The notes beneath the pieces are model-generated. The model did not search any database. It was not told the origin of the DNA and worked only from the letters and a program-made list of their open reading frames with translations. Below are positions 9,650-18,264 of a stretch of DNA of 64,000 nt, in pieces. This DNA is from G016756615 sp050958605 (GTDB lineage: Bacteria; Pseudomonadota; Alphaproteobacteria; Rhizobiales; Rhizobiaceae). How positions within the stretch are numbered: position 1 is the stretch's first letter; each line of letters begins with the position of its first letter. The stretch is taken from the NCBI RefSeq assembly GCF_050958605.1, contig NZ_JBJHDO010000004.1:1-64000 (forward strand). The letters run 5' to 3'. The position numbers and the translations under genes were made by a program.

Positions 9650-10669
9650 ATGACCGAATCAAAAGCCATGATTCTCGGCTGTGCCGGGAAAAGCCTCACC
9701 GCCGAGGAGATCGGCTTCTACCGTGGCGAACAGCCCTGGGCTTTCATCCTGTTCGCGCGCAATATTGGCGAGCCGGAGCAGATCAGTGACTTGGTGGCCT
9801 CGCTACGCGACACAATCGGCCGACCGGATGCCCCGATTTTCATCGATCAGGAAGGAGGGAGGGTACAGCGGCTGCGGCCACCGGTTGCTCCGAACTATCC
9901 CGCCGCCGCCGCGATCGGCTCGCTCTATCGGCAGGATCGCCCGGCCGGCCTGAGAGCGGCCTGGCTGCTGGCCCGGCTTCATAGCTTCGACCTGCAACGG
10001 CTTGGTATCACGGCTGATTGCCTGCCCGTGCTAGACGTGCCGGTCGAGGGCGCGAGCGACGTTATCGGCACGCGAGCTTACGGCACCGATCCCGACGCTG
10101 TGATCGCCCTTGGCCGCGCCGCCGCCGAAGGCTTGATGTCCGGCGGCGTGCTGCCGGTGATGAAGCACATGCCCGGCCATGGGCGCGCCTTTGCGGATTC
10201 GCATCATGCCTTGCCGGTGGTCGAAGCGTCGTTGGAAGAGCTTCGCGCGCGTGACTTCCGTCCGTTCACCGCGCTCAGTCATCTCCCAGCCGCAATGACG
10301 GCGCATATCGTCTTTACGGCTGTCGATCCGCAGCGCCCGGCAACCACCTCGGCCAAGGTCATTGGCGAGATCGTTCGCGGCGAGATCGGCTTTGACGGTC
10401 TTTTGATCAGTGACGATACGTCGATGAAGGCACTTTCTGGGGATTTTCCGGAGAAAGCGGCCGCGATTCTTGCGGCGGGCTGCGATCTGGTTCTTCACTG
10501 CAACGGCGTGATGGAGGAAATGGTGGGGATCGCCTCCCGCACGACGGCGCTGACCGGAAGGTCTCTCGAGCGCGCCGAGCGGGCGCTCGGTTATATCAGG
10601 GCCGGTGACGAGACGCAGGAGATGGCATTCCGCACCGAATTCGCCAACTATTTTGAAGCGGTGGCCTGA
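9650..10669 (+). CDS. nagZ: Beta-N-acetylhexosaminidase (GH3)
   Basis: Predicted 339-aa cytoplasmic GH3 glycosidase that removes N-acetylglucosamine from anhydromuropeptides during peptidoglycan recycling. The family signature KHMPGHGRAFADSHHALPV begins at K172; it holds the mobile loop with the Asp-x-His catalytic pair (ADSH) typical of NagZ. FIDQEGGRVQRLRPP earlier in the barrel (about 64-78) and ISDDTSMKAL with the nucleophile Asp near residue 258 are also present. It sits directly before scpA, the standard rhizobial arrangement. Confidence 0.94.
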   Translation: MTESKAMILGCAGKSLTAEEIGFYRGEQPWAFILFARNIGEPEQISDLVASLRDTIGRPDAPIFIDQEGGRVQRLRPPVAPNYPAAAAIGSLYRQDRPAGLRAAWLLARLHSFDLQRLGITADCLPVLDVPVEGASDVIGTRAYGTDPDAVIALGRAAAEGLMSGGVLPVMKHMPGHGRAFADSHHALPVVEASLEELRARDFRPFTALSHLPAAMTAHIVFTAVDPQRPATTSAKVIGEIVRGEIGFDGLLISDDTSMKALSGDFPEKAAAILAAGCDLVLHCNGVMEEMVGIASRTTALTGRSLERAERALGYIRAGDETQEMAFRTEFANYFEAVA

Positions 10670-10695
10670 CGCCGCCTCGGGGAGAACGACGAAGC

Positions 10696-11535
10696 GTGGC
10701 CGATATCAAGAACAAGCCGGGCAACGCCGCGCCTCTGGAGCAATTCTGGGCCGAGAACGACGACGCGCGCACGTCCAGCGAGCCGTCGCTGGTCGTCGAC
10801 GTAGCGGGATTCGAAGGACCGCTCGACCTGCTGCTTCATCTCGCCCGCAACCAGAAAGTCGACCTGTCCCGCATCTCCATTCTCGCGCTGGCCGAGCAAT
10901 ATCTGAAGTTCATCGAGCAGGTGAGGGCGCTTCGTCTCGAACTGGCCGCTGATTATCTGGTCATGGCAGCTTGGCTCGCATTCCTGAAGTCGAAGCTGCT
11001 GATCCCCAAGCAGGTGGATGACACGGGCCAGAGCGGCGAGGAATTGGCAGCCGTGCTGCAATTCCGCCTGAAGAGGCTCGAAGCGATGCGTGACGCCGCC
11101 GCTCGTCTGGTCAATCGCAACCGTTTGGGCCGCGACGTCTTTGCCCGGGGCGTTCCGGAACTCGTCATCGTCGAAAAAAGGAATGAATATTCGGCGACGC
11201 TGTATGATCTCCTGACGGCCTACGCGGCGCAGCGCCAGCGTCAGGCCATTACCAATGTGCGCATTGCCAAGCGTGGCGTCTGGTCGCTGAAGGATGCCCG
11301 CGAGATCTTGACCCGGCTGGTCGGCACCTTCTCGGATTGGACGGCACTCGACCGGTTCCTGCTCGATTATCTGACCAGCTCCGAAGAGCGACCGACGGCG
11401 ATCGCCAGCTCCTTCGCCGCCAGTCTCGAACTGGTTCGGGAAGGGCGGCTGGAAATCAGACAGGAGCAAGCTTTTGCGCCGATCTACTTGCGCAACCGGC
11501 AGCAGGGGCCGAAGCCGATCGAGGTGACGTCATGA
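10696..11535 (+). CDS. scpA: Segregation and condensation protein A
   Basis: Predicted 279-aa kleisin subunit of the SMC-ScpAB condensin that compacts and segregates chromosomes. The typical kleisin start VAGFEGPLDLLLHLARNQKVDL lies around residues 36-57, with a winged-helix C-terminus binding the SMC head. It starts with GTG after GGGGAGAACGACGAAGC. Its TGA overlaps the ATG of scpB, so the two are translationally coupled and probably made in fixed ratio. Confidence 0.93.
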   Translation: MADIKNKPGNAAPLEQFWAENDDARTSSEPSLVVDVAGFEGPLDLLLHLARNQKVDLSRISILALAEQYLKFIEQVRALRLELAADYLVMAAWLAFLKSKLLIPKQVDDTGQSGEELAAVLQFRLKRLEAMRDAAARLVNRNRLGRDVFARGVPELVIVEKRNEYSATLYDLLTAYAAQRQRQAITNVRIAKRGVWSLKDAREILTRLVGTFSDWTALDRFLLDYLTSSEERPTAIASSFAASLELVREGRLEIRQEQAFAPIYLRNRQQGPKPIEVTS

Positions 11536-12263
11536 CCGACAGTTCCAACGCCGCCGTCATTCCGTTCGTCATCGAAGACGAGGACCGCGGCGGTAACCCG
11601 GTCGAGCGCTTGCTTCTTGCGGAAGCGGTCCGCATGGCTGAAGCCATCGTCTTTGCCAGCACCGAGCCTGTTACGGAAAAGGCGCTCCTGGCGAGGCTGC
11701 CTGATGGCGTCGACCTGCCCCACGTGATGGCCGAACTGCGGACGCATTACGAAAAGCGCGGCGTCAATCTGGTCCGTTCGGGCGATGCTTGGGCGTTTCG
11801 GACCGCGGGCGACCTTTCTTTTCTCATGAGCCGCGATACCGTTCAGCAGAGAAAGCTGTCGCGCGCCGCCCTCGAGGTTCTGGCGATCATTGCCTATCAT
11901 CAGCCCGTGACGCGCGCCGAAATCGAGGACATACGCGGCGTCGAAACTTCGAAGGGCACGCTCGACACCCTGCTCGAAACCGAATGGGTAAGGATGCGGG
12001 GGCGCCGAAAGACGCCGGGACGGCCGGTCACTTATGGCACCACCGACAAGTTCCTCGATCATTTCCAGCTCGAGGAGATACGCGACCTGCCCGGTATGGA
12101 AGAGCTGAAGGGCGCCGGGCTCCTTTCGGCGCGCATGCCCTCGAACTTCTCAGTTCCGCTTCCGCCGCCCGATCTTGACGCCCTCACAGAGGACGAGGAG
12201 CCGCTCAGCGATATCGACCTGGAGGAACTCGGCCTGTTGACACCACGCATCGAGAGTGATTGA
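11532..12263 (+). CDS. scpB: Segregation and condensation protein B
   Basis: Predicted 243-aa ScpB, the dimeric winged-helix partner of ScpA in condensin. The family core EAIVFASTEPVTEKAL (about 35-50) and LEVLAIIAYHQPVTRAEIEDIRGV (about 115-138) is intact. ATG 11532 overlaps the scpA stop as ATGA; the frame is open further upstream but lies inside scpA. The C-terminus is acidic, as in other rhizobial ScpBs. Confidence 0.93.
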   Translation: MTDSSNAAVIPFVIEDEDRGGNPVERLLLAEAVRMAEAIVFASTEPVTEKALLARLPDGVDLPHVMAELRTHYEKRGVNLVRSGDAWAFRTAGDLSFLMSRDTVQQRKLSRAALEVLAIIAYHQPVTRAEIEDIRGVETSKGTLDTLLETEWVRMRGRRKTPGRPVTYGTTDKFLDHFQLEEIRDLPGMEELKGAGLLSARMPSNFSVPLPPPDLDALTEDEEPLSDIDLEELGLLTPRIESD

Positions 12264-12296
12264 CCGGACCATCTTGAACATCCGAGGCTCTCGCTC

Positions 12297-13394
12297 TTGA
12301 CGGTGCAGGAAGGCTCGCGGGTTTCGGCTGGCGTGACATTCGCCGCCCGGCTCTCCTTCGAGGATATCACTCATACCTTCGGCAATGGTTCGGCAACGCT
12401 GCACGGCGTCTCGCTGTCCGCCGAGCCCGGTGAGGTGCTTTGCCTCCTCGGTCCATCCGGCTCGGGCAAGACCACACTGCTCAGGATCGCCGCCGGTATC
12501 GAGGCGCAGACGACCGGGCGCGTGTTGCTCAATGACAGGGAGATTGCCGGGCCATCGGTTTTCCTCCCGCCGGAACAGCGCTCGATCGGGCTCGTCTTCC
12601 AGGATTTCGCGCTCTTTCCGCATTTGACGATCCTCGACAATGTCCGCTTCGGTTTGACGGCGCTCTCGCGCGAGGAGTCGCGGCGCGAGGCGATGATCGC
12701 GCTGTCTCGGGTCGGTCTGGAGCACTATGCGAATTCATATCCGCACGTTCTGTCAGGGGGCGAGCAGCAGCGTGTCGCACTAGCCCGCGCCATCGCACCC
12801 CGGCCGGCAGTGCTTTTGATGGACGAACCCTTTTCCGGCCTCGATTCCCGGCTGAAGGACAGCGTGCGGGCCGAGACCCTCGATATCCTGCGGCGCAGCC
12901 GGGCGACGGCGATCGTCGTTACGCACGATGCCGAGGAGGCTATGCGCATGGGCGATCGCATAGCGCTTCTCAGGGATGGCCGGCTGATGCAGATGGGCGG
13001 CGCCGAAGATCTCTACCAGAAGCCGGCGAATCTCTTCGTCGCGGGCTTTTTCTCCGAGCTCAACATTTTTGACGTCCGGGTGAAGGGGGGGATGGCCGAA
13101 ACACCGGCCGGGCGCGTGCCGTCGGCGATGTTCGACGATGGCGCCGCGGTCACGGTGGCGATACGCCTTTCCGGCTTCGACGTATCGGAAAAGCAGGGGG
13201 AGACGCAGGCTCGTATCCTCTCCCGGCGCTATCTGGGCGTGGTCGAATTGCTCGATCTTGCGGTCCAGGGCACCGATCGGCCTGTCCGTGCCAGGGTGAG
13301 GTGCGGCGCTTTGTCATCCCATGCGCGCGATATTTTTCTTTCCTTGCGCCCTTCGGACGTACTTGTGTTTGAAACGCGGGTCGAAAACGCATAG
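12297..13394 (+). CDS. ABC transporter ATP-binding protein (FbpC/PotA-like), orphan
   Basis: Predicted 365-aa ATPase of the carbohydrate/iron/polyamine importer class. Walker A GPSGSGKTT is at 52-60, the Q-loop near 102, the signature LSGGEQQRVALARA at 152-165, Walker B LLMDEPFSGLD at 173-183, and the H-loop VTHDAEEAM near 208. The C-terminal 120 residues look like a TOBE-type regulatory domain. No permease or binding-protein gene is adjacent; it is wedged between scpB and tatA, which abut in related genomes as far as I recall. The start is uncertain: TTG 12297 or GTG 12303 or 12333. The substrate is unknown. Confidence 0.85.
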   Translation: MTVQEGSRVSAGVTFAARLSFEDITHTFGNGSATLHGVSLSAEPGEVLCLLGPSGSGKTTLLRIAAGIEAQTTGRVLLNDREIAGPSVFLPPEQRSIGLVFQDFALFPHLTILDNVRFGLTALSREESRREAMIALSRVGLEHYANSYPHVLSGGEQQRVALARAIAPRPAVLLMDEPFSGLDSRLKDSVRAETLDILRRSRATAIVVTHDAEEAMRMGDRIALLRDGRLMQMGGAEDLYQKPANLFVAGFFSELNIFDVRVKGGMAETPAGRVPSAMFDDGAAVTVAIRLSGFDVSEKQGETQARILSRRYLGVVELLDLAVQGTDRPVRARVRCGALSSHARDIFLSLRPSDVLVFETRVENA

Positions 13395-13430
13395 ATCAGT
13401 GCGAGGAAGATCCTTCGAAAGAGAGTGACA

Positions 13431-13652
13431 ATGGGTTCGTTTTCGATTTGGCACTGGCTGATCGTACTGGTCGTCGTGCTATTGCTGTTCGGTCGGGGCA
13501 AGATACCCGAGCTGATGGGTGACATGGCCAAGGGCATCAAGAGCTTCAAGAAGGGCATGTCCGACGACGATGCGGTCGACGACACCAAGACCGTCGAGCA
13601 TCGTTCTGACGAGACCGTAGCGGCCGCCAAGGAAAAAGCCAGCAAGAGCTGA
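13431..13652 (+). CDS. tatA: Sec-independent protein translocase subunit TatA
   Basis: Predicted 73-aa single-span protein that polymerises to form the Tat conduit for folded proteins. It has one N-terminal membrane helix (about 5-22) followed by the FGRGKIPELMGDMAKGIKSFKKGM amphipathic helix with the FG hinge that defines TatA. A charged tail ends in AAAKEKASKS. ATG 13431 is preferred over an overlapping GTG two codons upstream. It leads the tatA-tatB-tatC operon. Confidence 0.95.
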   Translation: MGSFSIWHWLIVLVVVLLLFGRGKIPELMGDMAKGIKSFKKGMSDDDAVDDTKTVEHRSDETVAAAKEKASKS

Positions 13653-13685
13653 GCAGCGGTTTTGGCCTAGCCTGATTGGATTGCC

Positions 13686-14318
13686 ATGTTTGAGATCGGC
13701 TGGACCGAGATGCTGGTGATCGCGGTCGTTATGATCGTGGTCGTGGGGCCGAAGGATTTGCCGCGTATGCTGCGTACCTTCGGCCGGACGACGGCGAAGC
13801 TACGTGCGATGGCCGGCGATTTCCAGAAGCAGTTCAACGAAGCGTTGAAGGAGGCCGAGCTCGACGACGTCAAGAAGTCCGTCGATTCGCTGCGCAGCCT
13901 CGATCCGTCGGCCGAGATCCGCAAGCAGCTCAATCCCTTCGAAAAGGCCGCGGCCGATATCCGCTCCGGTCTGGATTCGCTCAAACCTTCGGCCGCGCCG
14001 ACTGCCGAGGCAGTGACACATGCGGCCGAGCCGTTGAAGAACGGGCCGGCAGCCTTGCCCGAGCAGGCGCCTCCTGCCGAAGCTGTTCCCGCGCCGAAAT
14101 CGGCCGAGCCTGCGCCGGCCGAGAAGGCGCAGCCGCAGGCCACGGCCGCATCGGCGGCAGGGCCGGTCAAGCCTGCCGGCAGCCGCGGTGTCGCGAAGGC
14201 GAAACCCGCCGCGGCCAAGGCCAAGCCGGCGCCCAAGGCGGCCAAAACATCCGCAAAGCCGAAAGCCGCGCCGAAGCCCGCCGCGGCACGCAAGAAGCCG
14301 GCGGGAAGCACAAAGTGA
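13686..14318 (+). CDS. tatB: Sec-independent protein translocase subunit TatB
   Basis: Predicted 210-aa TatB, which with TatC forms the twin-arginine signal receptor. The N-terminal MFEIGWTEMLVIAVVMIVVVGPKDLP membrane helix plus hinge is characteristic, with the Glu in the helix and the GP turn. An amphipathic helix runs to about 100. Residues 105-210 are a long Ala/Pro/Lys tail (repeats like AKAKPAAAKAKP), making it longer than E. coli TatB and similar to rhizobial homologues. GTG of tatC overlaps its stop. Confidence 0.94.
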   Translation: MFEIGWTEMLVIAVVMIVVVGPKDLPRMLRTFGRTTAKLRAMAGDFQKQFNEALKEAELDDVKKSVDSLRSLDPSAEIRKQLNPFEKAAADIRSGLDSLKPSAAPTAEAVTHAAEPLKNGPAALPEQAPPAEAVPAPKSAEPAPAEKAQPQATAASAAGPVKPAGSRGVAKAKPAAAKAKPAPKAAKTSAKPKAAPKPAAARKKPAGSTK

Positions 14319-15148
14319 GCAATTCTGAACAAGACGAGATCGACAAATCGTCAGCACCGCTGATCGAGCATCTGATGGAGTTGCGCACGAGGCTGATGTG
14401 GTCGCTCGGCGGCTTCTTCGTCGCATTCCTCGCCTGCTTCTTCTTCGCCAAGCACCTATTCAACCTTCTCGTCATCCCGTTCAAATGGGCGACCGTCCTG
14501 GCCGGGCTCGATCCGCACAAGGTCGAGCTGATCTATACCGCACCGCAGGAATTCTTCTTTACACAGATCAAGCTCGCGATGTTCGGCGGAATGGTCATCG
14601 CGTTTCCGCTGATTGCGACGCAAATCTACAAATTCATCGCGCCCGGCCTCTACCGCAACGAGCGCGGGGCGTTTCTGCCCTTCCTGATAGCCTCTCCGAT
14701 CCTGTTTCTCATGGGCGCGGCGCTCGTTTATTTCTTCTTCACGCCGATGGTCATGTGGTTCTTCCTCGCCATGCAGCAGACGGGCAGCGACGATCAGGTG
14801 CAAATCTCGCTGTTGCCGAAGGTTTCGGAATATCTCAGCCTCATCATGACGCTGATCTTCTCTTTCGGCCTGGTGTTCCAATTGCCCGTCGTGACATCGC
14901 TCATGGCACGGGTCGGGCTGCTGTCTTCGCAATCGCTCAAGGAGAAGCGCAAATGGGCGATCGTGATCGCTTTCGTGGTCGCCGCCGTTTTGACGCCGCC
15001 CGATCCGATAAGCCAGATCGGTCTTGCACTGCCGACGATCCTTCTCTACGAGATTTCCATCTGGACCGCCCGGATGATCGAACGGAAGCGTGAGGAGCAA
15101 CAGGCCGCACGGGAAAGCAAGGAGGCCGGCGAGAGCGCCGGGGCGTGA
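14315..15148 (+). CDS. tatC: Sec-independent protein translocase subunit TatC
   Basis: Predicted 277-aa six-span membrane protein, the core of the Tat translocase. The conserved cytoplasmic N-terminus APLIEHLMELRTRL (about 9-22) contains the E and R residues that read twin-arginine signals. A later ALTPPDPISQ loop (about 227-236) is a TatC hallmark. GTG start overlaps the tatB stop by 4 nt, implying coupling. The C-terminal 20 residues are charged (RKREEQQAARESKEAG). Confidence 0.96.
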   Translation: MSNSEQDEIDKSSAPLIEHLMELRTRLMWSLGGFFVAFLACFFFAKHLFNLLVIPFKWATVLAGLDPHKVELIYTAPQEFFFTQIKLAMFGGMVIAFPLIATQIYKFIAPGLYRNERGAFLPFLIASPILFLMGAALVYFFFTPMVMWFFLAMQQTGSDDQVQISLLPKVSEYLSLIMTLIFSFGLVFQLPVVTSLMARVGLLSSQSLKEKRKWAIVIAFVVAAVLTPPDPISQIGLALPTILLYEISIWTARMIERKREEQQAARESKEAGESAGA

Positions 15149-15354
15149 CCGAGGCTTTCTGCGTAGCGATGTTGTCCTTGCTGGACTGATCCGGATTGCT
15201 GCGCCCGGCGCGGTCCAAAGCAATCGCGACCGGGCTCTTCTGCAGTGCTTTGCCTTTCGGACATGTACTTTCCGCATCGGGCGTGCCGGCTTCCTTCGCC
15301 AGCGCGACGCGGTCGCTTTTTTACCGGACATGATTGAAATGGAATTCCTGGACC

Positions 15355-16659
15355 ATGCTTGACATCAAATGGATACGCGACAACCCGCAGGTTCTGGTGG
15401 AGGCGCTGGTGAAGCGCGGCCAGCCGTCGGACGTGGCGCGGTCGACTGTCGAGGACGTCATCGCCAGGGATGAGGGCCGCCGCAACCATATTTCCCAGTT
15501 GCAGGAGGCCCAAGAGCGCCGCAACGCCGCTTCGAAGGAGATCGGCAATGCCATGCGCAACAAGGACATGGCGCTGGCCGAGAAGCTGAAGGAGGAGGTC
15601 GGCGCTATCAAAGCCTTCATCCAGGGCGGCGAGGCGGAGGAGCGCCGGCTCGACAAGGCACTCTTCGATGCGCTCGCCGTGTTGCCGAACGTCCCATTGA
15701 ACGACGTCCCCGTAGGCGCTGACGAGGATGACAACGTGGAGATCCGTAAGGTCGGCGAGGTGCGCCAGCGGCCGAATTGGGCAAAGGAGCATTTCGAGAT
15801 CGGCGAAACGCTTGGCCTCATGGATTTCGAGAGCGCCGCGAAGCTCTCCGGTGCCCGCTTCACCGTGCTGAAAGGACAGCTCGCGCGGCTGGAGCGCGCA
15901 CTCGGGCAGTTCATGCTCGATCTCCACACCACCGAGCATGGCTATACCGAGGTGCAGCCGCCACTGCTGGTCCGCGACGAGGTTCTGTTCGGAACGAACC
16001 AACTGCCGAAATTCGAGGAAGACTTGTTCTTCACGCCGCACGCCGGCTCGCGTCTCGGCCTGATCCCAACCGCCGAAGTGCCGCTCACTAATCTGGTTCG
16101 CGAGCAGATTCTGGCGCAGGAGCAACTGCCGCTGCGCTATACAGCCCTTACGCCCTGCTTCCGTTCGGAAGCAGGTTCGGCCGGACGCGATACGCGCGGA
16201 ATGCTGCGGCAGCACCAATTCTACAAGGTAGAACTCGTTTCCGTCACAGATCAGGAAAGCTCGATCGCCGAACACGAGCGTATGACCGAATGCGCGGAGA
16301 CTGTGCTGAGGAAGCTGGGACTGCCCTATCGCACGGTCGTGCTTTGCACCGGCGACATGGGCTTCGGCGCACGTAAGACCTACGATATCGAAGTCTGGTT
16401 GCCAGGCCAGAACGCCTATCGCGAAATCTCGTCCTGCTCCGTCTGCGGCGACTTCCAGGCGCGGCGAATGGATGCTCGCTACCGGGGCAGGGAGGATAAG
16501 GGCACCCGCTTCGTCCACACGCTGAACGGGTCGGGTGTGGCGGTCGGTCGTGCGCTGATCGCCGTCATGGAAAATTATCAGAATGAGGATGGCAGCGTAA
16601 CGATTCCTGAGGTGTTGGTGCCTTACATGGGCGGCACGACCAGAATTGAGACGAGATGA
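15355..16659 (+). CDS. serS: Serine--tRNA ligase
   Basis: Predicted 434-aa class II synthetase charging tRNA-Ser (and tRNA-Sec where present). The N-terminal 110 residues are the long antiparallel coiled-coil arm that reads the tRNA variable arm, starting MLDIKWIRDNP. Class II motif 2 is FRSEAGSAGRDTRGMLRQHQF, and motif 3 lies in GSGVAVGRALIAVMENYQ near 385-402. The upstream in-frame ATG at 15334 is not used in the family. A 206-bp gap separates it from tatC. Confidence 0.96.
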   Translation: MLDIKWIRDNPQVLVEALVKRGQPSDVARSTVEDVIARDEGRRNHISQLQEAQERRNAASKEIGNAMRNKDMALAEKLKEEVGAIKAFIQGGEAEERRLDKALFDALAVLPNVPLNDVPVGADEDDNVEIRKVGEVRQRPNWAKEHFEIGETLGLMDFESAAKLSGARFTVLKGQLARLERALGQFMLDLHTTEHGYTEVQPPLLVRDEVLFGTNQLPKFEEDLFFTPHAGSRLGLIPTAEVPLTNLVREQILAQEQLPLRYTALTPCFRSEAGSAGRDTRGMLRQHQFYKVELVSVTDQESSIAEHERMTECAETVLRKLGLPYRTVVLCTGDMGFGARKTYDIEVWLPGQNAYREISSCSVCGDFQARRMDARYRGREDKGTRFVHTLNGSGVAVGRALIAVMENYQNEDGSVTIPEVLVPYMGGTTRIETR

Positions 16660-16678
16660 CCGGCGCGGAGGCGAGAAG

Positions 16679-17437
16679 ATGCGTATCCTCCTGACCAATG
16701 ACGACGGGATCCATGCCGAAGGGCTGCAGGTGCTGGAGCGCATCGCGCGTCAGCTTTCGGACGATGTTTGGGTGGTTGCTCCGGAGACGGATCAGTCCGG
16801 ATACGCGCATTCGCTGTCCTTGTCCGAGCCGCTCAGGTTGCGAAAACTCGGCGAGCGCCACTACGCCGTGCGCGGCACGCCGACCGACTGCGTCATCATG
16901 GGCGCCCGCAAGCTGATGCCGGGACTTCCCGACCTCATCCTGTCAGGGGTGAATTCCGGTTCCAACACCGCCGACGACGTGACCTATTCCGGCACCGTCG
17001 CAGGTGCCATGGAAGGGTGTCTTCTGGGGATACGCTCGATTGCCTTGAGCCAGGCCTACAATTTCTACAACCAGGAACGGATCGTTCCGTGGGAGGTGAC
17101 GGAAACCCATGCGCCGGCACTGCTGGATCGGCTGATCAAGATCGATCTTCCGGCTGGCGTGTTCCTCAACGTCAACTTTCCCAATTGCCGGCCGGAAGAG
17201 ATCCGCGGCACTGTGGCCACCGCCCAGGGCAAGTTGGTCCACGGCCTCTGGATCGACGAGCGGGCGGATGGCCGCAATTTCCCGTACTATTGGCTGCGTT
17301 TCGGCCGTGAACCGGGGGAGATGAAGCCAGGAACCGACATGGCCGCCCTGCGCGACAGGATGATTTCGGTGACGCCGCTGAAACTCGACCTGACGGCGCA
17401 TGAAGTGAAGGACGCGCTGCAGAAGGCGATTGCATGA
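16679..17437 (+). CDS. surE: 5'/3'-nucleotidase SurE
   Basis: Predicted 252-aa metal-dependent phosphatase acting on nucleoside monophosphates (survival protein E). The MRILLTNDDGIHAEGL start contains the D8-D9 metal site; SGVNSGSNTADDVTYSGTVAGAMEG (about 93-117) supplies the N and S/G-rich active-site loops. GAGGCGAGAAG precedes the ATG. The stop overlaps the ATG of pcm (ATGA), the common surE-pcm coupling. Confidence 0.95.
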   Translation: MRILLTNDDGIHAEGLQVLERIARQLSDDVWVVAPETDQSGYAHSLSLSEPLRLRKLGERHYAVRGTPTDCVIMGARKLMPGLPDLILSGVNSGSNTADDVTYSGTVAGAMEGCLLGIRSIALSQAYNFYNQERIVPWEVTETHAPALLDRLIKIDLPAGVFLNVNFPNCRPEEIRGTVATAQGKLVHGLWIDERADGRNFPYYWLRFGREPGEMKPGTDMAALRDRMISVTPLKLDLTAHEVKDALQKAIA

Positions 17438-18081
17438 GCCCCGAAGAGCGCGAAGGTTTTGCCGCATTCATGCTCAGGCTTCGCGGCAACGGTATCGTGA
17501 CCAAGGAGCTTGTGGCTGCTTTTGAAGCCACGCCCAGGCGCATCTTCATTCCCGGCCAATGGCAGTCACTGGCCTGGTCGGACCGGATGATCCCGATCGA
17601 ATGCGGCGAGGCGATGGAAGGGGCGGACCTGCAGGCATCCGTATTGCGGGCGCTCGACATGCAGCCCGGGGTCCGCGTGCTCGAAGTGGGTACCGGCACC
17701 GGTTTCACCGCCGCGGTCATGGCGCGGCTGGCGGCTCGCGTCGTCACCATCGACAGATACAAGACGCTTGCCGAACAGGCCCGGCAGCGTTTCGAAGCGC
17801 TCGGACTGGCCAATGCCTTCGTGCGACAGGCCGACGGTTCCAACGGCCTGCCGGGCGAGGGGCCTTTCGACAGGGTTCTAGTCTGGGCGGCGTTCGACAA
17901 TCTGCCCCGGCCTTTCGTCGACCAATTGTCCAGCGGTGGCGTCATGATCGCGCCGATCGGTCCGGCCGAGGGTGTTCAGGATGTTGCAAAGCTGACGAAG
18001 GTCGGCAGCCGCTTCGAGCGCGAGGATATCGGCCAGGTACGCCTCCAGCCGATTCTGAAGGGCCTTGCGGCGGCCATTTGA
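17434..18081 (+). CDS. pcm: Protein-L-isoaspartate O-methyltransferase
   Basis: Predicted 215-aa SAM-dependent enzyme that methylates isoaspartyl residues to start repair of aged proteins. SAM-binding motif I LEVGTGTGFTAAV is near residues 83-95, with RVVTIDRYKTLAEQAR as motif post-I. The product-side segment FDRVLVWAAFDNLPRPFVDQL is also typical. Translationally coupled to surE; the M23-family lipoprotein follows. Confidence 0.92.
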   Translation: MSPEEREGFAAFMLRLRGNGIVTKELVAAFEATPRRIFIPGQWQSLAWSDRMIPIECGEAMEGADLQASVLRALDMQPGVRVLEVGTGTGFTAAVMARLAARVVTIDRYKTLAEQARQRFEALGLANAFVRQADGSNGLPGEGPFDRVLVWAAFDNLPRPFVDQLSSGGVMIAPIGPAEGVQDVAKLTKVGSRFEREDIGQVRLQPILKGLAAAI

Positions 18082-18264
18082 CTCGAAAGCGGCTTGACGC
18101 GGGCGCCCCTGAGGGATGGTCGCGTGAGGCCGATCTCGGAAAAGTTTCCCAAACCCTCAAAATCCTTTCGATTTCAGTCTCCGATCCTTCGCCGCTTAAC
18201 CGACCGGTAAGATTAACGCGCTTTAATCATGCCAGTTCGGCATCCGGTACGTATGGGTCTAGCG

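Noticed and set aside
15046..16743. 565-aa - strand frame opposite serS
   Set aside because: Antisense to an intact seryl-tRNA synthetase with all class II motifs.
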